Shown here: positions 43,814-53,291 of the stretch, piece by piece
How the letters are laid out: each line of letters opens with the position of its first letter
How positions within the stretch are numbered: position 1 is the stretch's first letter
Source: JAXMAF01 sp046350555
GTDB taxonomy: Bacteria > Planctomycetota > Phycisphaerae > Phycisphaerales > SM1A02
NCBI GenBank assembly: GCA_046350555.1
Contig: JAXMAF010000022.1
Location: 16,767-80,766 of the forward strand
DNA: 64,000 nt
Direction: 5' to 3'
The notes under the pieces: generated by a model
What the model was told of the DNA's origin: nothing
Seen by the model: the letters and a program-made list of their open reading frames with translations, nothing else
Database searches by the model: none
Program-made: the position numbers and the translations under genes

Positions 43814-43901
43814 CGGAGAGGGGGAGATTCGAACTCCCGATGAGGACGAGCCCCATACCGGTTTTCGAGACCGGCCCGTTCAACCGCTCTGGCACCTCTC
43901 C
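43814..43901 (-). tRNA. tRNA-Ser (anticodon CGA)
   Basis: An 88-nt class II tRNA on the minus strand. It has acceptor GGAGAGG/CCTCTCC, anticodon loop CTCGAAA (CGA, reading UCG), a long variable arm (about 43842-43861), and T arm GGGAG-TTCGAAT-CTCCC. The discriminator is G, a serine identity base. CCA is not encoded. Confidence 0.96.
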
Positions 43902-43984
43902 TGCAATGAACCGGATTGTTGGTCCACGAGACGATGGCGTCAACTGTCGGGAATGCGACGAGGCGATGCCCGGCTCTCCGAGCA

Positions 43985-44437
43985 TCACTTCGTGAGCAGC
44001 ACGACGCCGCCGAGGATCATCGCCACGGCGGTCGCCTTGCGGAGGCTCATCGATTCGCCGAGGAAGAAGTAGGCGAGGATCACGGCGGTCGCCGGGGCGA
44101 GCGCGAAGGCGATGGGCTTGATCCTGCTGATCTCGCCGATCGAGAGCGCGGCGTAGAAGCAGATCATCGCCAGGGCGCCGGCGACGACGCCCGATCCCAG
44201 GACCAGCTTGGCGATCACGCCGGCGTCGGCGGCGAAGAACGATGGTTCCGGCCTGAGTCCGAAGAGGCCGCGGGCGCTCGCGAGCCACGCCAGCCAGAGC
44301 AGCGGCAGGGCGATCGTCGAGCGCACCGCGATCGCGGTCAGCGGACCGACCTGGTGCGTGTGGAGCACGCTGCGCGTGAAGAGTTCACCGATGCCCCAGC
44401 AGAGTCCGGCGCCGACGGCGAGGATGATCGCGTGCAT
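43985..44437 (-). CDS. EamA/DMT-type small membrane transporter
   Basis: A 150-residue protein with about four or five hydrophobic helices typical of one EamA (drug/metabolite transporter) repeat: MHAIILAVGAGLCWGIGELF, AIAVRSTIALPLLWLAWLAS, AMICFYAALSIGEISRIKPI and ATAVILAYFFLGESMSLRKA then MILGGVVLL. Standard DMT transporters have two repeats (about 300 residues). This half-size form would work as a homodimer, as in small multidrug or EamA half-transporters. It lies 30 bp after the Bat operon on the same strand. The substrate is unknown. Confidence 0.85.
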   Translation of the reverse strand: MHAIILAVGAGLCWGIGELFTRSVLHTHQVGPLTAIAVRSTIALPLLWLAWLASARGLFGLRPEPSFFAADAGVIAKLVLGSGVVAGALAMICFYAALSIGEISRIKPIAFALAPATAVILAYFFLGESMSLRKATAVAMILGGVVLLTK

Positions 44438-44467
44438 GCGGCATGCTACGGCCCGGGTGCGCGTCGC

Positions 44468-45368
44468 TCACGGCACGCCATCGACGCGATCGACCTGCTC
44501 GCTTCGCAGCCAGCCCTCCGATCCCTCGGGCAGGCGCACGCGCAGCCAGCCGGGTCGCTCCTCCAGCACGCGCAGCTCGACGCCGCTGCCGAGCCGCGCG
44601 GTGATGGCTGGATCGAATCCCTCGCCGTTTCCCTTGCGCAGGATCGCGTCGTCGACCACGAGGACGGCCTGCGTCCGGTCGCGTGAGACCATCATGTCGA
44701 CCGCGACGGTCGCGCCGAGGAGAAGCGTCGCGACGCCCGCGGCGATGATGGCGGCGAGCGGGACGAGCCGAACCCGACGCACCGCAAGGAGCGTCCAGAA
44801 GAGCGCTTGGGCGGCGATCGCCGCCCAGAGCCGGGTCGCCGGCGAGATGGCGTTCCGGGCGGCCATCGCCGACGACCAGCTGCCGCGGCCGCGATCGGCG
44901 GGGAGCCGATCCTGGCAGCGGGCACGGGCGGCGCTGAGGTTGGCGGCGAGGCGTGGATCGGACGGGACGAGTCGCTGAGCCTCGAGATAGGCGGCGATCG
45001 CCTCGCCGAGATCGCCGGCCTGGAGCCGTGCGTTGCCGAGGTTGTACCAGAGCGCGCCGCTCTCGCCGTGGATCGATGGATCGTCAAGCGCGCCGCGAAA
45101 CCCGCCGCCGCGGCGACGAACTCTCGTCGGGCCGCGTTGGGGTCGTCGCGGCGCGCGCAATCCCGCGGTCGTAGGCGGCCTGCGCGGCCGCGACGATTGA
45201 GGGAACCTCGGCGCGTGCCGCAACCGGCGCGCCCCCGCGAGCGTCGACGGCGGTCGACGCGCTGGCCGCGGCGTTCGAGAGGGAGGCCGGCACGAGGAAC
45301 ACCAGCAGCGCGAGTGCACGCATCGCCGCGAGCCGTGCGACCGGGGAGCGAGCGAGGTCGTGGATCAT
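44468..45368 (-). CDS. BatE-like TPR/membrane/SH3 protein (two apparent frameshifts)
   Basis: The start (MIHDLARSPVARLAAMRALA) overlaps the batD stop as ATGA and leads into a signal-like segment (LLVFLVPASLSNAAASA). Coding then jumps frame near 45160 (DDPNAARREFVAAAAGFAA) and again near 45090. From there it is continuous: a TPR (GALWYNLGNARLQAGDLGEA), two membrane helices (LWAAIAAQALFWTLLAVRRV and LAAIIAAGVATLLLGATVAV) and a C-terminal SH3-like domain (LRKGNGEGFDPAITARLGSG, ERPGWLRVRLPEGSEGWLRS). This order (TPR, two helices, SH3) is that of BatE, last gene of the Bacteroides-aerotolerance-type operon. The frameshifts are of uncertain reality. Confidence 0.65.
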
Positions 45369-47363
45369 GCGACGATCGCCTCCGTCTCCGGCTCGGCGTC
45401 GGGCGGCGCGCCCACGGTCGCGCGCGGTGCGAGGTAGGTCTCGGATGGCAGCGATCGGATCCATTCCACGGCCTCGGCGCGGAGCGACTGGATCGACCCG
45501 TCGCCCGGCGCCGGCAGCGCATCGGAGCGCACCATCGCCGGTGCGAACGCCTGGGCGTCGCATCGTTCGAGCACGTGCCTCAGTCGAGCGCACCGCTCTG
45601 CGCCGACGCCCAGCCGGTCGGCGTGGGCGAGCGACTCCTCGGTGGTGAGCGTGCTCGGCGCGCGTTCGCGAGGTCGCCGATGAAGTCCGAGAGCGCCCGC
45701 GTGCAGCGCGCCGGCGAGGTGGATGTGGCGAGGCGCCGAAGCGCGGTCCGCCGGGCGCGCCGGCGTCGCGCGCGGCCGGATCGCGGCGATCGCGATCGCG
45801 GACCAGTCGAATGGCGATCAGCGCGAGGAACGCCAGCGGCAGGACGAGCGCGGCGGCCGTTCCGACAGGCCCGAGTCCAAGCGTCTGCGTGCACGCAGTC
45901 GCGCCCGGATCGAGCTCGTTGGCGACGACGCCTCCGGTGGCGGACTGGAGCGGCTCGTCCCCGCGGCTTCGCCGGCCGTGGCGCTCCCTCGGGCGCGGAG
46001 CGCGCGCGTCGACGATCGTCGCCGGATCGACGCCGGTCGCGGCCCGGATCGTGACGGCGATGGGCTTGCTCCTGGTGACGCGGTACGCGCCGCGCGCCGG
46101 GTCGAAGAAGGCGAAGTCGATGGGGGGGATGCGCGTCGCATCGTCGCGCCGCGCACGGATCGTCTGCGTGACGGTCTTCTGCCATCCCTGCACGTCGCCG
46201 GCGAGCGGATCGCTGGCGATGCGGAACTCGGAGACCAGGTCGGGCTGTTCGGCGAGCGGCGGCGGCGCCAGCGACGCGAGGTCCGAGCCGCCCACGGTGC
46301 GGTCGTTGATGGTGAGCGCCAGGGTAATCGGCTCGCCGACCGCCGCGTCCGTCGGCGTCGCCTTCGACTCGATCTCGAACTGTCCGACGGCGCCGCGAAA
46401 CGCGGCCGGACGGCCCTCCTCGGGCAGCGCCCGGACGACGATCCCGGGGTTCCCCAGGAGCGCCACCACCGGGACGCTGTCGGCGACGACGAGTCGGCTG
46501 CCGAAGAAGTCGCGGCGCTCCTCGATCCGGCGCGGATAGCGCAGCCGGATGGCGACGTCGCCGACGTCGAGTGGTCCGGCCCTCGTGGGAAAGATGCGCT
46601 TGGTCAGCTCGTAGACGAAGTACTCGCTCGTCTTGCCGTCGGAAGCCGTGTGATTGCGCCGCGCCGCGTTCGGCGCCTGCTGCCGCTGCTGGAGCGTGCG
46701 AGCCTGCTGCTCGAAGGCGCCCCACTGGGTCGCGTCGTCGAGAAGCTCCCACATCGTCTCGGGCCGCAGCCGAAGGGACGCGGCCTGGTCGAGATACGGC
46801 TTGATCCAGATGCGCAGCGTGACGTCCACGCCCTCGCCCACCCACGGGTTCTTCCGGTCGGTCAAGAGCTCGACGAGCAGCCGGTCGTCGCTTTCGGCCG
46901 GCTTCACCGCGATCTTCGTGGCCTCGCTGGTGAAGCGCCGTCCATCGACGGTGACGGCGATCGCCGGCACGGTGATCTCCCCCGGTGTCGTCGGCGTGAT
47001 GCGGAAGACATAGACGACCGTGGCGAGGTCGGTGCGCCGGCCGTTCACGATGGACGTGAAGCTGCTCTGCTGCGGCGTCTGCATGTCGACCGTTGCGCCG
47101 GGAACCGTCGGCACGCTCGGCGGATCGTGGCTCGAGGCGTTGCGAACCTCGACGCGCACGGTCACCGGAACGCCGACGAAGGTCTCGCGCGGTCCGATGT
47201 CGAACGTGGCGGTGCCGGCGCGGGCGAAGCTGGAGGGCGCGAGGGCGAGCGCGCCGACGATCGCGACGACGGCGATGAACCAGGCGCCAAGCCCCTTCAC
47301 CGACATGGCGCGGACGTGGCGCCAGCCACTTCGCTGCACGGGCATTCGATCGGTGGCGCGCAT
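45365..47363 (-). CDS. BatD-like protein (two apparent frameshifts near C-terminus)
   Basis: A protein of about 660 residues once frames are joined. The signal peptide is VKGLGAWFIAVVAIVGALAL. It is followed by the immunoglobulin-like BatD domains: TATFDIGPRETFVGVPVTVR, TVYVFRITPTTPGEITVPAI and NPWVGEGVDVTLRIWIKPYL, then VYELTKRIFPTRAGPLDVGD and GDVQGWQKTVTQTIRA. A membrane helix (TAAALVLPLAFLALIAIRLV) follows. Beyond it the frame jumps near 45740 (RALSDFIGDLANAR) and again near 45660 (TLTTEESLAHADRLGVGAER), ending at 45365 in EPETEAIVA. BatD is the membrane-anchored periplasmic subunit of the Bat complex. It lies 6 bp after batC and overlaps batE. Confidence 0.75.
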
Positions 47364-47368
47364 CCTGG

Positions 47369-48667
47369 TCACCAGTCCTTCCCCGTCGGGTTCCCTCGTC
47401 GTTGCGGCTTCGCCGCCTCGAGGCGGGCGCGTCGCGCCTTCTCGCGGTCGCGCACGGCCTGGAGCAGACGCTCCATCTCGTCGTGCGTCATCGGAACCCG
47501 TTGCTCGGTCGCAGACGCCGAGCCGCCGGATTGCTGCTGTTGGTCCTGCTTCTGCTGCTGGTCCTGCTTCTGTTGCTGGTCCTGCTTCTGCTGCTGATCC
47601 TGCTTCTGTTGCTGATCCTGCTTCTGTTGCTCGTCCTGCTTCTGTTGCTGATCCTGCTTCTGCTGCTGGTCCTGCTTCTGTTGCTGGTCCTGCTTCTGCT
47701 GCTGGTCCTGCTTCTGCTGCTGGTCCTGCTTCTGCTGCTGGTCCTGCTTCTGCTGCTGGTCCTGCTTCTGTTGCTGGTCCTGCTTCTGCTGCTGGTCCTG
47801 CTTCTGCTGCTGGTCCTGCTTCTGTTGCTGGTCCTGCTTCTGTTGCTGACGCTTGAGTTCGTCGATGAGCCGCTGGGTCCGCTCGGCGTTGGCGTGCATC
47901 TCGATCCTCAGGCATCGCGGCGGCGGCGTCCTTGTAGCTCCTGAGCGCACGCTCGAGCAATTCGATGATCGCCGCGGGAGCGTTCGCATCGGCCGACGGC
48001 GCGCCGCCATCGCGACCAGCCCCGGGCGCAGCGGGATTCGGGCCGGCGGCGCCTGGACCGCTCGGTGCGCTTGCGGCGCCCGCGGCGGCGCTTGCGGCCC
48101 GAATCCTCGAAAGGGCCTCGGCGTAGTGCGCGTCCCCCTCGTTGAACATCGCGTGCGCGCGAGCGTTGCGTCGGCCCTTGTCGCGGCCTTGCGGAACGAC
48201 TCGGCGGCGTCGGTGAAGCAGCTCGAGGCCGTACAGGGCCAAGCCGAGTTGTACGCGGCCGCGGCGGGTCGGGCCGAAGCTCGGTCGCGCGGGTGAATGC
48301 GTCCACCGCGGCGCGAAGTGGCGCGGTGTCGACCGTGGCAGCGGCGTCGTTGCCGGAGGTCGCGCGCGAGGCACCCTCGAAGGCGCCGGCCTTGGTCGCC
48401 GTCTCGAGGTTCACAACGCCCTCGTCGAACGCGGCGCGGAACGCCGCTTCGGTCGCCGTGGCGTCGGGAACGATGGCTGGTGCCTCCGGCACCGGACCGA
48501 GCGGCGGTTGCGCGCCCGCGGCGGCGTCGGATGCGGCACCGCGACCCGAGGCATCCGACGCGCCCGGTTCGGCCTTCGCCGAGGGCGGCGGTCGGCGGCG
48601 CCGGTGGCCGCGGCGCGGCGCCGGTTGCCTGCGCGAGCGTCAGGATGGCGATGACCAGTGCGCTCAT
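47369..48667 (-). CDS. BatC-like TPR protein with glutamine repeat (four apparent frameshifts)
   Basis: Starts at the ATG overlapping the batB stop (MSALVIAILTLAQATGA, signal-like). Meaningful sequence changes frame near 48590, 48265, 48170 and 47910. The pieces read SDASGRGAASDAAAGAQPPL, EAAFRAAFDEGVVNLETATK, DAFTRATELRP, AESFRKAATRADATLA, HAMFNEGDAHYAEALSRIRA, AIIELLERALRSYKDAAAAM and finally NAERTQRLIDELKRQQQ, which runs into the QQQKQD repeat. The helical repeat pattern and operon position match BatC. The end (MTHDEMERLLQAVRDREKAR) is in one frame. Four indels in 750 bp suggest either poor sequence quality or decay of this gene. Confidence 0.55.
   Translation of the reverse strand: MSALVIAILTLAQATGAAPRPPAPPTAALGEGRTGRVGCLGSRCRIRRRRGRATAARSGAGGTSHRSRRHGDRSGVPRRVRRGRCEPRDGDQGRRLRGCLARDLRQRRRCHGRHRATSRRGGRIHPRDRASARPAAAAYNSAWPCTASSCFTDAAESFRKAATRADATLARTRCSTRGTRTTPRPFRGFGPQAPPRAPQAHRAVQAPPARIPLRPGLVAMAARRRPMRTLPRRSSNCSSVRSGATRTPPPRCLRIEMHANAERTQRLIDELKRQQQKQDQQQKQDQQQKQDQQQKQDQQQKQDQQQKQDQQQKQDQQQKQDQQQKQDQQQKQDQQQKQDQQQKQDEQQKQDQQQKQDQQQKQDQQQKQDQQQKQDQQQQSGGSASATEQRVPMTHDEMERLLQAVRDREKARRARLEAAKPQRRGNPTGKDW
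47537..47850. repeat. 18-bp tandem repeat encoding (QQQKQD)n
   Basis: About 17 nearly perfect copies of an 18-bp unit, read on the plus strand as CCTGCTTCTGCTGCTGGT with synonymous CTG/TTG alternation. On the minus strand it encodes QQQKQD within batC, with one unit changed to EQQKQD. The low divergence suggests recent expansion or ongoing copy-number change. Confidence 0.95.
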
Positions 48668-49788
48668 GTGGTGACTCCGTCTCGAGGCGTGTTGGACATC
48701 GATGCGCCGCCGTGGCCTCGCGTCGCGCTCGACGCACGCGTGGGCGCGTCGCCTGAAGCCCTTCCATTGGCCCCGTGGCGCCGCGTCCGCGCCGGGCCGA
48801 CGAGGGACTCGATCAGCAGCAGCGCCAGCGCCGCGCCCGCGAACCATTGATAGCGCGGAACGCGCTGCCGGACCTGGGTGCTCTCGAACGCGCGGCGCTC
48901 GCTGTCCACGAGAAGTCGCTGGACCAGCGGGCCGATGTCGGCGCTGCTCGTTCCCGCGGGAACGAACGCGCCGTCGCCGGCCTTCGCCATCTCGGTGAGC
49001 GCCGCGGGCTCCATCTTGCTCCAGACCTCGCGGCCCTCGTGGACAAGCCAGCGCCGACTGCCCGCGGATTCCAGCGGAATGCGGCCACCCTCGCGGTCGT
49101 CGCCGACGCCCACGGTGAAGACCCGCGCCCCGGTCTTCTTCCGCACCTCCTCCGCGGCTGCGACGGCGGGTTCTCCACCGGTGTCCTCGCCATCGCTCAC
49201 GACGACGACGATCTTCCCTTCGGGCGCTGCGTCGACGAAGCACGAACCGGCGGCGAGGACGGCGTTCGCGAGGAGCGAGCCGCCGCGCGCCGCGTCGCGC
49301 ACGTCGAGCTCGTCCAGGGACATGCGGAACGCGTCGTGGTTGAGGGTGAGCGGACACGCGACGACGGCGTCGCCGGCGAACCCGACCAGCCCCACGCGGT
49401 CGCCCGGAAGCCGTTCCACGACATCGCGCACGATGAGCTTGGCGCGCTCGAGACGGTTGGGTCGAACGTCCTCGGCGAGCATCGAGCGCGAGAGATCGAG
49501 CGCGAAGACGACATCGAGCCCGCGCCGCCGGGCATCGACGGTGACGATTCCCCAGCGCATGTCGGCGAGGGCGAGGACGATCAGCGCCAGCGCGCCCACC
49601 ATGCAGAGCAGGCGCATCCATCCGCGCGCGATCGACGAGCCCGGGGCCAACTGGCGCAGGAGCGGCGCCTCGGCGAAGCGCCGCAACGCGCGCCGGACGC
49701 CGTGCAGGCGCACGGCGGCGATCGCCGCGAGCGCCGCGACGACCCACAACAGATGGAGCATGCCAGGATTGACGAAGGAAGCAGGCAT
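48664..49788 (-). CDS. BatB-like von Willebrand factor A protein
   Basis: A 374-residue membrane-anchored VWA protein. An N-terminal helix (LHLLWVVAALAAIAAVRL) and a second (WMRLLCMVGALALIVLALAD) precede the VWA domain, whose MIDAS motif is VVFALDLSRSMLAEDVRP. Further conserved parts are LPGDRVGLVGFAGDAVVACP, IVVVVSDGEDTGG and GARVFTVGVGDDREGGRIPL. A C-terminal helix (QWFAGAALALLLIESLVG) follows. The LSRSML variant keeps the DxSxS metal site. Operon: batA lies upstream (170-bp gap with a short AACCAGT array) and batC overlaps by ATGA. This gene is intact, unlike its three downstream neighbours. Confidence 0.88.
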   Translation of the reverse strand: MPASFVNPGMLHLLWVVAALAAIAAVRLHGVRRALRRFAEAPLLRQLAPGSSIARGWMRLLCMVGALALIVLALADMRWGIVTVDARRRGLDVVFALDLSRSMLAEDVRPNRLERAKLIVRDVVERLPGDRVGLVGFAGDAVVACPLTLNHDAFRMSLDELDVRDAARGGSLLANAVLAAGSCFVDAAPEGKIVVVVSDGEDTGGEPAVAAAEEVRKKTGARVFTVGVGDDREGGRIPLESAGSRRWLVHEGREVWSKMEPAALTEMAKAGDGAFVPAGTSSADIGPLVQRLLVDSERRAFESTQVRQRVPRYQWFAGAALALLLIESLVGPARTRRHGANGRASGDAPTRASSATRGHGGASMSNTPRDGVTT

Positions 49789-49840
49789 CGAACGCGATCC
49801 GACGGCGGGGAAGACCCGTCAAGGAGCCAACCACCGCCCG

Positions 49841-49908
49841 AAACCAAGGACCAACAACCAGTAACCAGTAACCAGTAACCAGTAACCACCAACCACCAAC
49901 CACTCAAC
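49841..49908. repeat. 7-nt tandem array between batA and batB
   Basis: Four copies of AACCAGT (49856-49883) followed by AACCACC, AACCACC and AACCACT, preceded by similar degenerate sequence. It lies in the otherwise empty gap between batA and batB. Confidence 0.9.
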
Positions 49909-49957
49909 CCCATCATCACCCCCGCCCATCGGCCCCGTCCCTCCCCCGCCCCCACCC

Positions 49958-51044
49958 TCACGGCAACACCCGCATTCGAGTCGCTGACAGCAACGAGCTC
50001 GCCCAGCAGCGGCAAAGACGGGCAGCAGGAGGGGAGGAATCGTCCAACGGCCGCCGCCAGCGGTTCGACGGCGAGGTCGGTGAAGAGGACCGTGCGGCGG
50101 TCGTCGTTGCGGCTCTTCTCGAGCGAGTCGATCTCCGTGTAGATGTTCCGCAGCGACTGCGTGTCGGTCGCGCGGAAGTAGCGGCCGCCGGTGCTCTCCG
50201 CGATCTTGGTGAGCGTCGGCTCGTCGATCGAGACCGGCATCTGCTGAAGCACGCGCTGGCCCATCATCTCGACGGGGAACGGCGCCATCCCGCGCGTTCC
50301 CGTGCCGATCGCGTACACCTTGATCCCGGCGGACGCGGCGAGCTGCGCGGCGACCATCGGCTCGATCTCGCCGGAGTTGTTCTCGCCGTCGGTGAGCAGC
50401 ACGATGACCTTGCTGCGGATGCGCCGCGCCGCGTCGGCGCCGGCGCGGCTGGTCGCGTCGCGCAGGCGCTCGACGGCGAGGGCGAGTCCGTCGCCAATGG
50501 CGGTGCCGTCCTCGCCGCGCACCGTGGCGGGACGCACGCCGTCGAGCGCGGCGAGCAGGTGATCGTGGTCCAGGGTGAGCGGGCAGAGTGCGTCGGCGTT
50601 GCGGGCGAAGACGACGAGTCCCACGAGGTCGTCGGGGCGGCCGGCAAGTTCCTTGCCGTCGCCATGCATGAAGTCGCGGACCACGTCCTTGACCGCGGCA
50701 AGCCGATCGACGCGCTTGCCGTCGAGGACGAAGTCGAGCGCCTGCATGCTTCCCGAGCGGTCGACCACGAGGACGATCGCCACGCCCTCGACGTCGACTC
50801 GCACCTGTTCGTCGGCCTTGATCGGCCGCGCGAGGCAGACCACCAGGAGCGCCACCGCGAGCGCCCGCAGCGTCGGCACGATCCACCAGAGCCGCGCGGC
50901 GAGCCCGCGCCCGCTGGCGCGCACCGGCGCGAGATCGGAGAAGGCCATCGTGGCGCGCCGCCGTGGCGACGCCCACCGCGCCCAGGCGAGCAGCGCCAGG
51001 GGCAGCAGGAGGAGCAGCCAGATCGAAGGCGAGTGGAAGGTCAT
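49958..51044 (-). CDS. BatA-like von Willebrand factor A protein (frameshifted C-terminus)
   Basis: Standard BatA layout. The N-terminal helix is SIWLLLLLPLALLAWARWAS. The 'aerotolerance regulator' segment RRRATMAFSDLAPVR and a second helix (LRALAVALLVVCLARP) follow. The VWA domain has MIDAS VLVVDRSGSMQALDF, DLVGLVVFARNADALCPLTL, GTAIGDGLALAVERLRDATS, VIVLLTDGENNSGEIEP and STGGRYFRATDTQSLRNIYT. After FTDLAVEPLAAA (near 50060) the final helix is split over three frames. IPPLLLPVFAAA and then LLSATRMRVLP, a typical BatA ending, stop at 49958. Two small indels between 50000 and 50060 would explain this. Without correction the frame runs on to 49581. Confidence 0.85.
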
Positions 51045-51081
51045 GGAGGAGACGTTCAGACGTCGTTGAGTCGAGGCGTGC

Positions 51082-52287
51082 CTAGCGGGTGGACGGCGCG
51101 GGCGACGCCGCGGGTCGTGGAATCGGCGCGATCGGGCCCGAGTGTGCGATCGGCGCCGTCAGGTCGTCGACCAGGCGGCGGACCGCGAGCGTCGCGTCGT
51201 CGCACGCCGCGACGTCGGCCGATTCGCGCGCGAACTTGACGAGATCGCCCAGCCGCAGGACGCGGTCGAGGTGGGCGCGCTGCGAATCGGTGAACCGCCC
51301 GTCGGAGCCAAGCTCCCGCAGGAATTCCTCGGAGGTCCGGGCGGGCGCCGCGACGCCGAGCTGCCGCCGCAGGAACTCGCGCAGCACACCCGTGATCCGC
51401 ACGAAGAAGGGCTCCATCTCACCCTGCTCGGGAAGCCGCTCCGCGACGAGCCGGTCGAGTTCCCGATGGGCCCACGCGGCGGGGCTCGGCTCCAGCGCGC
51501 CCCTTCGCCGGCGCGACATCAGGATGGCGGTCGTCGCGCCAAGCGCAGCGAGCACGCCACCACCGACCAGCGCCGGAAGCAACCAGGCGCGGCGCTCCGC
51601 GTCGCGCGGCGCGTGCGGTCGTGGTCCGATGAACGCGGCCGGATCGAACGGTTCGTCGGGCTGGCTGGCGATGAGGGAGGAGAGCGTGAACGGGACGGGT
51701 GGGGTCTCCAGGGTCGTCGCGTCGCCAGACGAGGTGGCGCCCTCGTCCACGGCGGGGTCGTCGTGGCCGGTGGCGCCGTCCGTTGCGCCGTGGGACGCGC
51801 CGGTGGTCGACGCGGGGGTGGCGAACGTGAAGGGAAGCTTGGGAAGCTCGAGCTCGCCGGCGCGATACGACGCGATCGTCACGCGCGCCCGCGTGGCCAC
51901 GCGGCCGTCGGCGAGGGTCGAGCGCTCGACGCGCGATCGCGACAGGACCTCGAAGGGCGAGAATGCGGCGTCGGCCGGCAGCGTCGCGTCGAATGGCGCC
52001 GGCCCTTCAGCCGTGAGCTCGAGCAGGATCGATTCGCCGACGGCCGCGCTCTCGGTCGCGCGGGCCACGCTTGCGGCGAGATATCCCTTGTCGACGCGCA
52101 CGACGAGGGGAAGCGACGGCGCCTTCGATTCGTCCGTCGGTGTGGCGCTGCGTGAACAGGCGGCGGCAACAAGGACGGTCCACGCGATCCATCTCCGCGC
52201 GCCCCACATCGCCGCAGCGCACCCGCGGCCGACGGACGCGCGGCGCTGCCCGTCGGCGCCGCGCCGGGGAGGGTCGATCCGGTTCAT
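51082..52287 (-). CDS. Membrane protein of the Bat operon (DUF4381/BatD-like)
   Basis: A 401-residue protein whose start overlaps the DUF58 gene stop (ATGA). The N-terminus carries a lipoprotein-like signal (WIAWTVLVAAACSRSA, possible lipid-modified Cys44, or Cys18 if translation starts at the internal Met27). A beta-rich domain of about 70-150 (ELTAEGPAPFDATLPADAAF, YRAGELELPKLPFTFAT) is followed by one membrane helix (WLLPALVGGGVLAALGATTA). The cytoplasmic helical domain ends in PFFVRITGVLREFLRRQLGV, APARTSEEFLRELG and RVLRLGDLVKFARE. That last part is the pattern of DUF4381-type proteins found beside MoxR and DUF58. Confidence 0.75.
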   Translation of the reverse strand: MNRIDPPRRGADGQRRASVGRGCAAAMWGARRWIAWTVLVAAACSRSATPTDESKAPSLPLVVRVDKGYLAASVARATESAAVGESILLELTAEGPAPFDATLPADAAFSPFEVLSRSRVERSTLADGRVATRARVTIASYRAGELELPKLPFTFATPASTTGASHGATDGATGHDDPAVDEGATSSGDATTLETPPVPFTLSSLIASQPDEPFDPAAFIGPRPHAPRDAERRAWLLPALVGGGVLAALGATTAILMSRRRRGALEPSPAAWAHRELDRLVAERLPEQGEMEPFFVRITGVLREFLRRQLGVAAPARTSEEFLRELGSDGRFTDSQRAHLDRVLRLGDLVKFARESADVAACDDATLAVRRLVDDLTAPIAHSGPIAPIPRPAASPAPSTR

Positions 52288-53288
52288 CGACGCTTCTCCT
52301 TCTGGTCGAGATACCGCGTCAGGATCGCGACGAAATCCTCGCCCGTCTGGACCTCGACCGGCGCGACGCGCAAGGTCCGGAAGAGGCGCGATCGGGCGTG
52401 ATGGGCGGCGCGGGCCGCCGCGGCGAAGTTGCGGCGCACACGCCGGCTCGAGGTGTCGATGATCGCGGTTCGTCCCGTCTCGCGATCGATCATCTCCAGC
52501 AATCCGACCGCCGGAAGCTCCGCCTCGCGGTGATCGGAGACGACCACGGGCACGAGGTCGTGCCGCCGGCGGAGGACGCGGAGGGCGTGTTCGCCGGGAA
52601 TCGCATCGCGTGCGGTACCTCGAGGCGATCCCGGCCTGCTTCGCGGCGCTGCGTCGTCCGGGCGCGACGGGCGCTCGGTCGACGTCTCCGGGAGCGCGTC
52701 CGGGACCAGGCCGCGCACGAGGAAGTCGCTGACCACGAAGACCACGGAGCGCTTCCGAAGGACGCGACTGAGCTCGTCGAGGGCCGTTTCAAGGTCGGTG
52801 CCGGGTTGGTCGCGTGGCGCCGGGGATGGCTCGAAGGCGAGAACCTCGCGGACGATGCGCAGCACGTGCCGGGGTCCCTTGCGCGGCGGCACGACGCACT
52901 CGACGCGGTGGGTGAAGAGCATCAGGCCGACCTTGTCGCCGTTGCGCACCGCGGAGATGGCGATGGTCGCCGCGAGCTCGGCGACCAGGTCCCGCTTGAG
53001 GCCGCCGCGCGTGCCGAAGTCCTGCGAGCGACTGAGGTCGATCGCCAGCATGACGGTCAGCTCCCGCTCCTCGCGGAAGAGCTTCACGAACGGCTCGCCC
53101 ATGCGCGCCGAGACGTTCCAGTCGATCTGCCGGACGTCGTCGCCGATCTGGTACGGCCGAACCTCCTCGAACTCGATGCCCTGTCCGCGGAAGGCGGAGT
53201 GATACTGGCCGGCCAGCGCCTCGCTCACTCGATGCGCCGTGCGGATCTGGATGCGACGGACCTTCTTGAGCAGCTCGGTGGGGTCCAT
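52284..53288 (-). CDS. DUF58 domain protein
   Basis: A 334-residue protein of the DUF58 family that accompanies MoxR ATPases. The signature EFEEVRPYQIGDDVRQIDW is followed by NVSARMGEPFVKLFREEREL. A VWA-like fold begins LTVMLAIDLSRSQDFGTRGG, and VVFVVSDFLVRGLVP comes later. It is thought to act with MoxR as a metal-binding co-chaperone. It starts 3 bp after moxR and overlaps the next gene by four bases. Confidence 0.92.
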   Translation of the reverse strand: MDPTELLKKVRRIQIRTAHRVSEALAGQYHSAFRGQGIEFEEVRPYQIGDDVRQIDWNVSARMGEPFVKLFREERELTVMLAIDLSRSQDFGTRGGLKRDLVAELAATIAISAVRNGDKVGLMLFTHRVECVVPPRKGPRHVLRIVREVLAFEPSPAPRDQPGTDLETALDELSRVLRKRSVVFVVSDFLVRGLVPDALPETSTERPSRPDDAAPRSRPGSPRGTARDAIPGEHALRVLRRRHDLVPVVVSDHREAELPAVGLLEMIDRETGRTAIIDTSSRRVRRNFAAAARAAHHARSRLFRTLRVAPVEVQTGEDFVAILTRYLDQKEKRR

Positions 53289-53291
53289 GCG

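Noticed and set aside
49581..49957. C-terminal extension of batA past 49958
   Set aside because: The uncorrected frame translates the 7-nt array (repeated GYWLLVT-like residues) and antisense of batB. The true BatA ending TRMRVLP is in another frame and stops at 49958.
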